Shown here piece by piece: positions 22,809 through 35,538 of a stretch of 64,000 bases of DNA. Where the stretch lies: the NCBI GenBank assembly GCA_035771165.1, contig JAWNZC010000295.1:1-64000 (forward strand). Reading direction: 5' to 3'. The number at the start of each line of letters is the position of its first letter. Position 1 is the stretch's first letter. The stretch comes from Paragorgia papillata. Taxonomy: Eukaryota; Cnidaria; Anthozoa; Scleralcyonacea; Coralliidae. A program made the translations under genes and the position numbers. The notes below the pieces were generated by a model. The model was not told the origin of the DNA. It worked only from the letters and a program-made list of their open reading frames with translations, and did not search any database.

Positions 22809-23045
22809 CTTGCTATTCATTCTTCCGTTGTCCAATAGTCGCTTTAACTGACTATTAGTTTCAATACTTTTTTTCCAAAGCCTGTTGTACTTCAACGCTT
22901 GGCTCCTATGGTGGTCGGCTTCCGCACGGACGTCACAAACAGCGTTTTCGATTAAGCTTGCGCGCTTCATCTCAGATTTCTGTTGCCTCTTTCTCTTCTT
23001 TCTGGAATTGCGCATTTTCCTTCTTTCTTCCTTCGTGTGTCTCAT
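22809..23045 (-). CDS. putative first exon of the kinase gene
   Basis: The ATG at 23045 (MRHTKEERRKMRNSRKK) opens 79 codons that end in phase 0 at a GTATAC donor (22808-22807), compatible with the phase-0 start of the kinase exon at 22322. The exon is strongly basic at its start and then reads as a helical segment (HHRSQALKYNRLWKKSIETNSQLKRLL) that may form a coiled coil. The intron would be 486 bp and contains short (TA)n tracts. The linkage to the kinase exon is inferred from phase, strand and spacing. Confidence 0.6.
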
Positions 23046-23468
23046 TCTAGTTCTACTTATTAAACAAATGAAGTATATACCGGTCACTACAATATGTCGA
23101 TGAACCAAACGCGGGAAAACTGCGAACATTCACGCTTTTTAATAGCCACCCTTATTAGGAGAGCTTACCCATATAAAGAAGATATTCGTACCCAGTCTTA
23201 GTTGTTTTCGGGGTTGTCCCTGGCAACCATATTGAGCGTGGAATTTTAAGTGGATTGTTGTTTTACATGTAAAAAATGACCGTTTGCGTTGTTTTCGGTT
23301 GGATATAATATACTCTGGTTTTGGACATTGTGAATATAATTTCTTTTACTAAAGAAATGTCGTCAAGTTCTCGAGATGAAGAATCTCGTAATCTGTTCAA
23401 GAGGTAAGTTTGTTACATATATTTAACTTAATACGACTAATTTTCGCTTTTTGATCGCTAGTTCATTT

Positions 23469-26322
23469 GTGGTTATCTGGAAAACGCGGGTAGCGGGTAC
23501 CGGGTAGCGGATACCGGGTATGGAAAATGCGGGTATGGAAAATGCGGGTAATAATTTTAATGAATAATAATAATTTTATATATACATTTTTGCATATCGT
23601 TGTTAGACAACCGGTCGCTAAGGACATTACTCCGGTCGGAGAAAGTGTTTCACAAAACATTTTTGTACTATATATATTTTGATGTCCGGGAAGACTAACT
23701 ATTGTCTACGTTGTGTCGTTGTCGGCATGTAGTTAACAATCTTGGCTATCAACTAGTCGGGTAACGTGCATGAAATTCACAGCAAATCCACCTCCCATTT
23801 ACAAAATTTTATGAAATCCCAGTCACCTCAGTGCTCTCTTCACTAAACATTTTCCCATTCTTAGTGGAATTACAGTACCGCTCGCGAGTAAGGTAACATC
23901 GACTCGCGAGTAGCGAGTACTCGCGCGTACTCGCGCGTCATAGCGAGTACTCGCTTCGGCTCGTTACGCGCGAGTACTCGCACTTCTAGTGAAACCAAAC
24001 ATTGGCAAATACTCGCTACTCGCGAGCAGTGCGAGTCAGTATCACTTATAGGATCAGGAAACTACGGGACATTTATATGAGAGAACTAATCAAAGCAATC
24101 AACTTTACGACGTAATAAATTAAAACGACGAAGGCTTATACAAGTTTCGTTAGACAACATTTCAATACATTTCAGCGTCGGATGGCGACGGCTGTTATTG
24201 AAGTATAATATGCGCGATGAATAATCTAAGTTTGACTTCAACTGATGGAAACGACAGAGCAATCAAAGACAAGTTATATGATGATCATGATATGATACAA
24301 AGAAAGAATTATTAAAGGCGCGGCATTTCAATATACATCCATATGTTAAAAAATACTCACAGTTTGTCGTTAACGGCGTCGCTGACATGCACGTCTTCCA
24401 AATTATAGATTTTGAATAATCACAAAACTTTACTTCCAGTTAAACATCCATATTAAATTTCCATAGTTGGCATTTAGTGTGTATCCAAATGAACGTTTGC
24501 TATGAAGTTTGGCGGGAATTAACCAAAACGCTATACAGTTGTATCGGCACTTGGTCTTGAGCAGTGTTTACGTTCTGCTTCAAAAATTATCGAAGCAACG
24601 GCGAGTGAGGTCATCGTTTGGTTCGCGAAAAAAAAGCCAAAACAATTTCGAAATACATGGCATTTTATATAAAACGGCATTATGAAGGCCCACTGATCAA
24701 AAGAAAAACGGACAACAACTCATTTATGAACCGGCACAAATATACAGCAGTGCATGTCTAGTAAGTTTTTCCGCGACTTTTTCCATGCCGCGCGGCTTTA
24801 CCTCATTTGAATTGAGATGTGTCAAGTCCCTGGGCATGTAATATATTCATAACCTAGCACGTTCATCACAACAGAATACCAAGCGATCAATTTCGTTTCA
24901 GAATTATAGCTGTGACCATCTTAAAGCGCGAGCATCCGGTAAAACAAAGACTAGGTGAATTTCTTAAAATGTTGACGTGATTGCTTTAATGCGGCTTCAG
25001 CGTGATAAATTCGCCCTCTTCACCTTTAGTCACTGCTGTACTTTGTGGTTTATAAACGAGTTGTCCGTTTTTCTTTTGATCAATGGGCCTTCATAATGCC
25101 TTTTATATAAAATGCCACGTATTTCGGAATTGTTTTGGCTTTTTTTTTGCGAGTCAAACGATGACCTCACTCGCCGTTGCTTCGATAATTTTTGAAGCAG
25201 AACGTAAACACCGCTCAAGACCAGGTGCCGATACAACTGTATAGCGTTTTGGTTAATTCCCGCAAAACTTCATAGCAAACGTTCATTTGGATACACACTA
25301 AATGCCAACTGTGGAAATTTAATATGGATGTTTAACTGGACGTAAAGTTTTGTGATTATTCGAAATCTATTATTTCAGTGGAAGACGTGCATGTCAGCGA
25401 CGGAGCGACGCCTTTAACGACAAACTGTGAGTATTCTTTAACATATGGATGTATATTGAAATGCCGTGCCTTTAATAATTGTTTCTATGTATCATATCAT
25501 CATATAACTTGTCTTTGATTGCTCTGTCGTTTCCATCAGTTGAAGTCAAACTTAGATTGTTCATCGCGCGATAACAGTGCATATCATACTTCAATAACAG
25601 CCGTCGCCATGTATTGAAATGCTGTCTAACGAAACTTGCATAAGCCTTAGTCGTTTTAATTTATTACGTCGTAAAGTTGATTGCTTTGATTATTTCTTTC
25701 ATATAAATGCCCCTTAGTTTCCTGATCCTATAGGTGATACTGACTCGCAATGCTCGCGAGTAGCGAGTTGCGAGTATTTGCCAATGTTTGGTTTCACTAG
25801 AAATGCGAGTACTCGCGCGTAACGAGCCGAAGCGAGTACTCGCTATGACGCGCGAGTACGCGCGAGTACTGGCTACTCGCGAGTCGATGTTACCTTGAGA
25901 GCGAGCGGTACTGTATGATCCCTTTGTCAGTGATGGAAATGCAGAAAATCCAAATTCCCATTTTACCATTCAGGACGGACCCTCAACAATCACTCATTGT
26001 TAGGGAAAATTTGATTTGACCCCACAGAGTTTGTAGAGCTTTACAATTTGATCCCTTGATATTCTGCACATAATATATATGAATGAAGTTCTTTCGTTTG
26101 TATGACGCCACGTAGTGACGTCTTTTTTCAACAAAAAATAGAATATCTTTGTCATTTTTGGTTTCGATATGCAAAAATGTATATATAAAATTATTATTAT
26201 TCATTAAAATTATTACACGCATTTTCCATACCCGCATTTTTCATACCCGCATTTTTCATACCCGCATTTTCCATACCCGGTATCCGCTACCCGCTACCCG
26301 CGTTTTCCAGATAACCTTGTTT
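23469..26322. mobile_element. 2.85-kb fold-back element
   Basis: Outer arms (23469-23600 and 26160-26322) carry GGTTATCTGGAAAACGCGGG and tandem CGGGTATGGAAAATG units in inverse orientation. Longer inner arms (about 23880-24760 and 25026-25912) are again inverted copies, including CpG-rich TACTCGCGAGTAGCG words. Unmatched segments of about 250 bp lie between the outer and inner arms, with about 265 bp at the centre. Short subterminal tandem repeats plus long arms are the build of fold-back transposons. No transposase is encoded. Confidence 0.8.
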
Positions 26323-26939
26323 TGTAGATAAATTTAGTGACTCACTAGAAAGGTTTTATATGCAACTTTGATAGCAATGGCTTCAGTTGCTTTTCTTTAA
26401 TTCTGGTAACTCTAAAAAGAGCCGTTATTTTAGTAGTTGGTGTTAAACTAAAGTACTAGTAAAACAGAACAGCCAAACGAAGAGATAAGGCACGACGTTA
26501 ATTCGAGCGATTCAAGACCGTTTGTGTGGGCTTGGCGTTCATTCATTTGAATAATTTGACGAGCAAACTTAGTACTGTGTTTTTCTTCCTGCTGAATTAT
26601 TTTCGCTTGGCTGTTCACTTAGAATAATGTTACTGTTTAATAATATAAATTACATGCTATATAAATTTTTAACAGTGGTCATTTGGCATGCAGTGCCCTC
26701 GTGCTTTGACAAAAGCGCATTGAAGAAATAGTGGCCATGTTTGAGTGACCCTTTTAATAAATATAAAATATGTGATTTTCCACCATTGAAGCCATTTTCA
26801 GGTTTTGAATTATTTACAAAAAGTTGGTGTATTGTTTTAGGCTTTTGTGCATTTTCAATAGAATTTCAAAGGCTGAAAATGATGTCAATGGTGGAAAATC
26901 CCATATTTTATACTTATAATTATAGGCTATAGCTGCATT

Positions 26940-27400
26940 TTATTTTCCTTTGAATTTGTTCAACATGGCTTTAGCATACTTTAACTTTTTGTTGAGGAGC
27001 TTTGCAGCAGGACTTGATGCAATGTCATTTTGAGTTGCAACTTTGCAGTTGTGGTTCACAAAAAAATCTCGCTCCCATTGGTTGAGCTGGTCTTGATAAT
27101 GTTGCTGCTGTTTGGACACCCTTGTTTCCATAATTGCTAATTTGTTCATGTATTCGTTGAAGTAATAGCTGTTCTGTGGTCACTGTTTGTGCTGTTGCCT
27201 GGCTCTGTCAAACTGCACAACTTCTGCTGTTCTTCCCAAAACAAATTCCACAGACTGCCCCATCTTTGTTAAGCAACCACAATTACTACTGACTTGGCTT
27301 TTACAGTTGTTCAATTTGTGGTGATTGCTATCATGGTTGTTGCTTGTGGTCACAGGCTGACTTCCTTGAACCTCACGGTCAGGTGGATTTGTACTTTTAC
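26940..27400 (-). pseudogene. last exon of the SAP-like/zinc gene, with in-frame TGA
   Basis: This begins after a TTTCAG acceptor (27401-27402). It reads STNPPDREVQGSQP, passes a polar region, then a helical tail (KQQQHYQDQLNQWERDFF, then LNKKLKYAKAMLNKF) that ends at 26940. One in-frame TGA interrupts it near 27190. The amphipathic QLNQWERDFF tail matches C-termini of a recurrent invertebrate multicopy family. It belongs to the minus-strand gene whose main exon is 27660-29862. Confidence 0.5.
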
Positions 27401-27659
27401 CTGAAACAGTAAAAGATAATTTTTCAGGGAAATGTTGACTGTGTTAGACATTACTGAACATTTATATAATTAGTACAGTATTTGCCATTTTTCTTAACTA
27501 TAAATTACCCATTAAGACTGCACGAGTGCCATGCTGCCCTCTGTAGAACATAAAAATTATAAAATGCTAAAGTACTGACACCCAAATGTCACTCAATGTA
27601 CAGTATGCTTGACCAATAATCATACAAAAGTATAATATTATACTAACTGTATACAGTAC

Positions 27660-29862
27660 CTTGAACAATGCCAGAATTGTTGTCAATTGCAACACAAGAG
27701 CCTAGGGACAAGTGAGTCTGATTTTCTGTTTCACCAACTTCATCGTTATCATGAATTAATGCATTGGGAGGTAATTCTAATGTGCTGTCAGGGACCAATT
27801 GGAAAGAAACAATGTTCTCTTCAGTGGTTTCTGCAGTGTCTTCTACTTCTGGATTCTGTTTATCAGGCTCATTGACATTATTTGCTGTGTCAGTGTTATG
27901 TACCGGTATGCCGACACGTGAATGTATGACATTCATGTTCCCTTGCTCATCTTCAACGCGTAGCACTTTTACTGGTAGTGGCACACCCAGACATAAGCAT
28001 TCCTTCCAGCATTCCAGAAGGTATTTCTCTTCATTATTAAAATTACTAGAACGAAAATGATGAAGTGAAGGACCCTCAGGATGAAAATCTGGAGAATGCT
28101 CACCATCGTGAAATTCAATATCACCATTTTCATGCTCAATCCACCAGTTTCCCTTGCCAGTGAAGAGGAAATCACTCACTCTTTCCAGGTGAGCTTGCCA
28201 AGAGCTGCTGTGCTTCTCAACTATCTCATGTGGGATGATGGTATTGCCGTATGATGGAAGAGAAGATGCAAGCTTAGAAACAGATGCTTGTTGCTTGGAA
28301 ACACAAGAGCTTTGAAAAGCCGCCATCTGTTTCTCAGCTTGCAGTCTAACAAAGATGTTACCAATGATGTGACTGGGGTGAAATGAAGATGTTGACTTTG
28401 TGATGTTGGTAATAGTGCTGAACACCCTCTCTTGCTCTTCAACATTGCATGACCTCCCACTGATAAGACGATGTTGCATAGCTGCATGGGATGTTATGTC
28501 ATGGAAGTAGTTGCTATAGAGCTTCCAGGTTGTCATTTCCTTCAGCTTAAAAGCAAATACTTCCCTGCATAAAATGCCATGGTACCAAGTCATGTTGTGG
28601 AGTCGGAGGACTGATTTGGGGGTTCTTTCGATTTCTGAGCTGTAGGCGGCGATTCTTTGAATTTGCACCAAGGAAGTCAGAAGTTGCTGGATACGGTGTG
28701 AAGATATCTTAGAATAAGAATGCTTTGCCAGGATGATCAGTGCACACCGGTAATCAAATGTGCGCTTGGTTTCCTCTCCATCCATAGAAAGTTTAATGAT
28801 TTCCTTTACTGCGTTAGCTTCTTCTTCAGGCAAGTGGGCTGGGAGTTCTGTTAGTAAATTCTCTATATGTTTCCCAACATCATGTAGGGGTTCAAATGAA
28901 AGTATCTCATAGTTCCCACAGTTAATTGATTCCATTGTCATTGTTGGTGTTGTGTAAATCAAAGCTGGGACCCTTTGGACGCCATGCATTTCAGCTGACA
29001 AGAGCTTCTCAAGTTCCTGCTTCTTTCCCCCCTCATAGATTCCTCTTGCATTCAGTTCCTCAGTCAGCTCCTGCTTTGTCAACTTTTTCAATGGCTTGTA
29101 AGCTTTTGCCAGAGAATTGTTTCGTCCAAAGGGCCCATTTAGCATCAACTGTTGTCGTTCTGATAAAGACATGTAACGACAATGGAAGCAATAGTCCAGC
29201 TCGTAAACCCGATGTGCATTGGCACCACAGCCAGAGCAGTAATAGTTACCACCTTTCTGCTGTCCACATTCAAGTTCACGAGCTGGACTATCGCCATGAA
29301 AAAATCGCATAATATCTGTGATATTAGTGCCTGAATTTGTCCTCAGTTTAATTGCCATGTCTTCTAGGCATTCTCGGCGTGTATCTATGTAGGTCAGTTG
29401 TTCAACATCTGAGCTTCCTGATCTGGCAAATATGTAGACTTCGGGCATTTCCACTCTAGTTTGGATATCTTCAGTGGTGTTGGTAATCTTATGGTATTCA
29501 TCACTTGTGTAGTGTATGGCTGGGTCATACAGACACGAAACCATGAATACCAGGTGACCATGATAAGCAACGGTCGACAGATCATGCCAGATTTTAACAT
29601 GCCTTGTCCTTTAAATTTTCTTCAGCCAGGCCCTGATTTCATCTTCACTTTCTCCTTCCTTGTATTCATTAAGGTTTGTTAGTGCTGTAATAATTCTTTC
29701 TAAAGGCATGTTTTCAAACTCTTCATCTGAAGTATGTCGCATGTATTTTTCTTGATTTTTTAATGTTCTTTCTCTGATTTCAAGCAGCGGTTGCTTTCCT
29801 CCATCCACAAGAAACTCTGTCTTGACAATCTCGCCAGAGTTGTTTAATACCATTTTTTCATA
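27660..29862 (-). pseudogene. main exon of a multicopy gene with C4 zinc and SAP-like motifs
   Basis: An acceptor at 29863-29864 and a GTACTG donor at 27659 bound one long frame, open except for a TAA at 29611-29613. Visible features include a CSGCGANAHRVYELDYCFHC cysteine cluster and a SAP-like LTKQELTEELNARGI segment followed by GVQRVPALIY. After these comes a long helical region (EPLHDVGKHIENLLTELP, then YFHDITSHAAMQHRLISGRS, then EEQERVF) and a WWIEHENGDIEFHDG block. I recognise this as a recurrent cnidarian gene family of unknown function, probably carried by a mobile element. Its gene starts back to back with the transposase-like gene at 30683. The nonsense codon and the lesions in the other exons argue for a dead copy. 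Confidence 0.6.
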
Positions 29863-30032
29863 CTGAAATTTATAAAGAATGGGCAAATTAGTATTATTAA
29901 TAATTATTATACATGTACTGTGAAGTAATTTAACATAATTTAAGAATTATACGTCCAGTAATTTTTATTATTAAATAATTTTATTATTAATTTACTATTA
30001 ATTACAGCAATATACTAACGGTATAATTATAC

Positions 30033-30420
30033 CTTTCGAGGTGCAATATGCTGTCCAACTGTATATTAGCCTGATATAACCTTCTGTTTCATTTCCTCTT
30101 TCACATTACCAATGGTTTGTGGAGTTGCAACGGTTATCTCTCCTCCTGTGCCCCTTAGCTTTTTTCTTCTGATTCTCTCTTCAGATTGTTCATGTGGCTT
30201 TTTAAATCTGGTAACATTGACACCAACAGATTTTAACCACTCTTGTGCCATCTGTCCACCATTCTTTGCTATTTCACCCCTGTGTTCTGTACATTGTACC
30301 TCCTTGCCAAATCTGACCAGTTGACCTTTGTATCATCTGGACTTTGTATCAACTTCTTCTTTCATCGCTCCCTTGTCCCAAGTTACATTATCCAGATTTC
30401 CCACAGGGTTTCTTTTTTTT
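30033..30420 (-). pseudogene. 5' exon region of the SAP-like/zinc gene, frameshifted
   Basis: Reading minus, VNWSDLARRYNVQNTG changes frame to EIAKNGGQMAQEWLKSVGV, then RFKKPHEQSEERIRRKKLR and GEITVATPQT. After an in-frame TAA at 30066-30068 the same frame continues to an AAG|GTATAA donor at 30032. The donor is phase 0, which fits the phase-0 start of the next exon at 29862. One frameshift near 30290 and one nonsense codon are present. The true start exon, further toward 30.5 kb, could not be fixed. Confidence 0.5.
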
Positions 30421-30682
30421 TAAGTGGTTGAAGCAGATTTTCTTTGTTTAGCACTTTCCTTACTTTCAAAGGCCATGGCAAGTCATGAACGCTGTGTTGC
30501 TGCCAGGGATTGGCGGTTACCATAACACCTGGAAAATAATTTTAAATTAAAGGGGGGTTACAGTCCGTTCTGCGCATGTCTATCGTAGGAGCCTCCACCG
30601 GATGTTGTCGTTCCCAGCTTCCCAGTCTAACTAGCTGTGTGCGCGTTGTTTATATCGCAAAGCTATCCGCGTATCGAACAAG

Positions 30683-33600
30683 ATGGGCGATTCAAATCCT
30701 TCGAGTTCGAATCCAAATCCGTCGAGTACGGGCAATCCAGACAAAGCAGCAAGTAGAAAAGAATATTGTACTAGAAGGGATGCCTCTAGAGTGTATTTAT
30801 TTGATTCTTTTAAACGATGGAGGGAATTTAGGGATAAAAATAATGTGAAGACCGACAAGGATGTTGCCGAAATGCTTCTCAATTTTTACGATGCTGAGAA
30901 ATCCTCACAGGAATTGAAAAGTCAATTGTGGTAAGCATTTTACTAACACAACAAAATCTTTGACCTTTAAAAGATCTCCCATTTTTGTTATATGTATTGA
31001 TGTCGGGTTTTTCTTCGAAATTTTCAGCCATGTGGAAACTCAGACTGAGCAGACAATCGAGCTCTTGTCAAGCAAGTCGGCAACCCCCACAACTATACGT
31101 AATTTACCTTCACCAGGTAAGTGAACTGATATTATTATTTTGCATTTGTGTTGACTGATATGCTTACATTTATTTATAACGTGACTTCTTTCTGTAGTTA
31201 TGACTTCTACACCAGGACCATCAACTTCAAGTAGACGTCGAAGATTGTTGTGCGAGAGCTCACCTTTATCTGTAACGTCTTTTAGTTCCAGGTTTGTTTG
31301 ATTCAATCAACAACACTGATTTTATGATTATGCTGATCTACATGTATTTTTAACATTGTTTTTATCTATGGTTTTATTTTAGATCTGAAAATCCTCTTCA
31401 AGTCGAAGAAACTTTCACTGCCAGTGAAGGAGACCGAGACTCAGAAAGTGATAATATGGATGATGATGACAACGACGAAACAATGTCAGCAAACGGTCTC
31501 GAGTAAGATAATGGAACTTTATATATTTTGTTGTATACTTTATTATATGTTTGAAAAGTGGCGGACAAAGACAACGAAAAAAAGACAAAGGGTACCAACA
31601 TAAAAAAATAAACAAATTGGTCACCAATTTGCCAATTTGGAATAGTTTTGTGTGTAAATTGTGAACAGTGGAAACACATCGACAGAAGATATTTTGGCAC
31701 CAAAAGCATCCAGGGTTTGGGAACGTGTCTGAACACCGGTGCATTTAGTGCCTGGGCACGGGCACTCAGTCTGAACGCTGCCTTTAGTTTGACTATAAAA
31801 TTTAGGTTCAATTCTTGGTTTGCACTTGACGTCATGGCGGCCATGTTGGAGGAACTTTAACAAAAGAATCTCATTAGCAGCTATTGTATTTGGAGTATGT
31901 TTTCCTCCAACATGGCCGCCGTTTCTTTGTCTTCCAAATCTCAAGAGATTGATTGCAAACCATCAATATCAGTAACTGCCTTACAAGTAAATATATCATC
32001 AATTTAATTTTAGGCCTCTGGAAAAAACCTCCTTGGAGGAAGAAATATTTGATACTGACATTGATGGTCATGGTGAAGAAGAGCCTGAGGATGATGATGA
32101 TGAAGAAGAGGGAACTACCAGCATTACACCAACTGGATACATATCTACCGTGGAAGAAGTGACACCAGAAGAAGCCATCACGATGGAAAAGTGTATTGTT
32201 TTTACAGACACTCTCATGTCATTGCTAACAACTTTACATGGGCGTGTTTGTAAACGAATTGGTTGTGATCGTCTTTTGGAGTACCGCAAGACTTATGTTG
32301 GAGTATGTCTCGTAGTATCCTGGCGGTGTAATGCTGGCCATTTTGGTGGGAGGTGGTCAGCTCAACCATCTTGTGACAAAATCAGAGAAGGCAATCTCAT
32401 GCTTGCATCTGCTTTGTTGTTATCTGGAAACTCGTACACCAAAGTGGGGTTGATGTTCAAGTTCTGTAATCTGCAGTATTTTTCATCTACGCTGTTTAAT
32501 CAGTATCAGCAACTGTACATCGCCCCTACAATCAACGAGTTCTGGGAACAACATAAGCAAGAACTTTGGCACGAAAGGGGTGGTAAAGATGTAATCTTAA
32601 GTGGTGATGGAAGAAATGACTCGCCTGGTCACTCTGCACAGTATTGTACCTACAGCCTGGCAGATATGGATAATAAAGCTATTCTCCAAATGAATATTGT
32701 GTGAGGGAAGCTGCTGGAAAGAGCAATAACATGGAAAGAATTGGTTTTGAAAGAGGGATGGATAAGCTGCTCACATCACCAATAAATGTTAAGGAGGTAG
32801 TGACTGATGGTCACCTTGAAATTGCATCATTGATGAGTAAGTATCCATAAGTGTTAGATTTGACATACTTTCCATATCTTCACTAGTGAAGATATAAAAC
32901 TAGATGCCATTTACTGTTTTTTTTTGCATTGAATCTATATTATAATACATGTATAAAGAAAATTATACATTGGCTTGAAAATATGAATTTAATCTTCTCG
33001 TGATTTGCTCATTTGTTAAAATATTATTTTCACCACTCGAAGATAAAATCCATATCTTTGCACCACTGTGTAACGTAAAATCTTCTATTAGAGGAAGGTG
33101 ATAATGGAGGAAAATGTAGTCATGATCCACTAAATGAAGATGAGAGAAGAAAACCATGGTTGAAGAAGGAGTCCCCTGCACACAAAGCACTGACCAAGAT
33201 TGTTTTGGATACACGGTTCCTCAATACTTTTGGATACTACACAAACTTTAGGTACTGATGTTGGCTTGCCCAGGTTGAAGCTAATTAATAACACCCCTCA
33301 ATCATATAATTATTTGATAAAACTATTGTGGAATTTGATATTTTCTTTTTGTTTCCTATTTAATTTCCCTAGGCACACTGGTTTTCTAGAGTCCTTTCAC
33401 AACCACATTTTGATGTATGCTCCCAAGCGCCACTCTTACTCGTAAGTATGCATAATCTAGTCAGAGATCGTGATAGATTGTGTTAATATTATTATACTGT
33501 ATGTTAATGAAAAAAGGTATGATTTACTGTAATTAGTGAAGATGTTTATTTTATCTGCAGTTTTGTTGTTTACCGGACAAGAAACCAACTTGCAGCATTG

Positions 33601-34001
33601 GATTTTAACCATCACAGAGGTAGATCACAAGCAACCACAGCTGATGGTCAACCAAGGTAACTTGTTGAATAATGTCAGTTATTGTTTTCATTTATTTTAC
33701 CTACTACACATTCATTTCTTTAGTATGCAATTATAAAATAGAGTTTGTTACTAGGTTTGGACGCAAGTTCAGTAAGAGGACACAACGATGGTGCCATGTT
33801 CAAGTCCTGAAGCCTAAAATGTATAACTATATCCCTAAACTTCTCTTGAATGTGTTTGAGAAAAGAGCCAGTTCTGAGGGAACTGTGAATCAAAGAATTG
33901 GTATCGTAAGTGAAGACCCAAGGAGGATTGCTCCCAACATATCTGCTATTCCTCCCCCTTCAGTAAAATCACTTGTAGAAGCCCATAAGTCAAGATTTTA
34001 A
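30683..34001 (+). pseudogene. multi-exon DDE-transposase-like gene (THAP/Kolobok-associated type), broken
   Basis: Consistent splice sites give exons 30683-30930, 31028-31116, 31198-31291, 31383-31502, 32014-32835, 33092-33251, 33373-33441, 33561-33656 and 33755-34001, with matching phases throughout. The protein has an N-terminal RWREFRDKNNVKTDKDVAEMLL segment and an acidic linker. The core contains CNAGHFGGRW, ILSGDGRNDSPGHSAQYCTYS, VVTDGHLEIASLM, FLESFHNHILMYAPKR and YRTRNQLAALDFNHHRGRS. This is a large invertebrate/fish multicopy family that I take to be a DDE transposase of the Kolobok type; the superfamily name is tentative. A single-base loss near 32700 breaks the frame. The segment expected between LEIASLM and the GKCSHDPLNED block is missing, apparently lost exons. 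The THAP domain is not seen. Confidence 0.6.
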
Positions 34002-34289
34002 TAACTAGTTCTTATACTATATTTACATACTGTCTAATTTACAAAGTGAAACCCATGACATAATTAACAATTAGGCAACGAGTCTGAGTTATCCAAGAAC
34101 AAGTGGTTAACAATGTTCAGCCGAATAGACTTATCACTGTAGATTATGTAGAATAAGAACATTACTCGTTTTTTTTGCATTAGTTTTGCTTGTATTTTGT
34201 GATGGTGTACATCCTGGTACATGTGCAAGCTTAGTTTGATGTAACACTGACATTCACTAGATGTTTATCCAGCCCAAGTCCTCAGAAAC

Positions 34290-34700
34290 TGTTTCTGCCC
34301 CCCCCCCCCCGCCCCCCCAAAAAAAAAGAAAGAAGCAGGGACCAAACCTGAAACCTTCTGATGACCGGTTAGATGCTGTACCTACTGAGCTACTTAGACT
34401 CATTGAATGCTAATATTGCAAAGTGATAGTCAGGTGCCCCTAAGCAGTAGCATTGGCATATGAAATGTAATGAATAGGGTAATGTAAGCTTGCACATGTG
34501 CACCACTCACAATGTCCACTCACTACATTTCATATGCAAATGCTACTGCTTAATAGGAGTACATGACTATGAATTTGCAGCCTTAAGCTCTCCATGAGTC
34601 TAAGTACAGTAGGTCAGTGCTTAGACCATTTCACCAGTCATCAGAAGGTTACAAGTGCAATCCCTGTCTGGGGTTCAGAAACATTTTAATTCACCCTTAT
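34290..34700. repeat. inverted pair of tRNA-like repeats around a palindrome
   Basis: Minus-strand 34400-34330 reads an A-box-like AGTAGCTCAGTAGGTACAGC and a B-box-like AGGTTTGGTCCCTG. Plus-strand 34595-34680 holds a related copy. Between them GCAGTAGCATTGGCATATGA and TCATATGCAAATGCTACTGC form inverted arms. A C-run and A-run lie at 34299-34327. Confidence 0.5.
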
Positions 34701-35538
34701 TGCCATAGTGATAAGTTACTTGGCTGTGCCTTCGTTGACTATCTGCTCATGCTCATGGACAGCTTGGTCTCATTGTCCAATTGTTAATTATATTTCTCAC
34801 CCTTGTTGGCTGCGATACAATAGCATAACTTGGTGATCCCACTGTCCCTCATGCATGGGCTATTTATTGCATTGTAGCTGTTTTTAAAGGGTTAGGATGA
34901 CTGGGATGGACGTGGAGAATTGAGCTACTCCACTTCCATGAAATGTCCCACAGGGTCTGTTTCCTAGCCAAACTCCTTTGCTAACTACTGTACTGTTTAA
35001 ATTTGGTAGCAAAGGTGTGAAAGGCGAGTTTCTGGCGCCTTAAAACCAGATTGCTCTGGGTAGGTGGAGCTCATAAGCCTTGGCAGGCAGTCCACCTAGG
35101 AGAAGGAAAACTCTGATTTCAAACCCCCGGGCCCTATTGATGGGTCAGGCTGTCCATGTCGGACTCACTGATTTATCAATTAATGTTACTTTAGTGTTTC
35201 CTAGGCATGCTGACGAGCTCTGACATAGAGCGAAACAACCATACATTTCAAGCAAATGCCTTTTTGGAAAGAGAAACTTGATGGGCATTGCTCGCAATGT
35301 TATGCGTCAATAATATAAGGGCTAAACTATTTGCCAAGAATATGAAATATTTAGTTATAAATGGAAGAAGTTATTTTGCTGACCTCAGACTGACATTTTG
35401 TCATAATTATAATCTGAAGCATTTACCTTTTTTATTTCAAACTTGATCTAAGTTAAGTTTATAACCAGTTTTATTGAAATGGTTACATGTCATTTTGAGA
35501 CCAGTGAAATAACCTCTTCAATTATAAATGTACATTAT
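34701..35538. other. non-coding DNA
   Basis: I see no supported gene or repeat in this stretch between the transposase-like gene and the ballast-domain exon. Confidence 0.4.

Noticed and set aside
27687..29312. Plus-strand ORFs of 62-128 aa in this interval
   Set aside because: Antisense shadows of the minus-strand exon with recognisable motifs.
29608..30068. Reassigned TAA codon (several genes continue past TAA)
   Set aside because: Other genes in the window use TAA as a normal stop, and the affected genes also carry frameshifts and a TGA, so ordinary decay explains it better.
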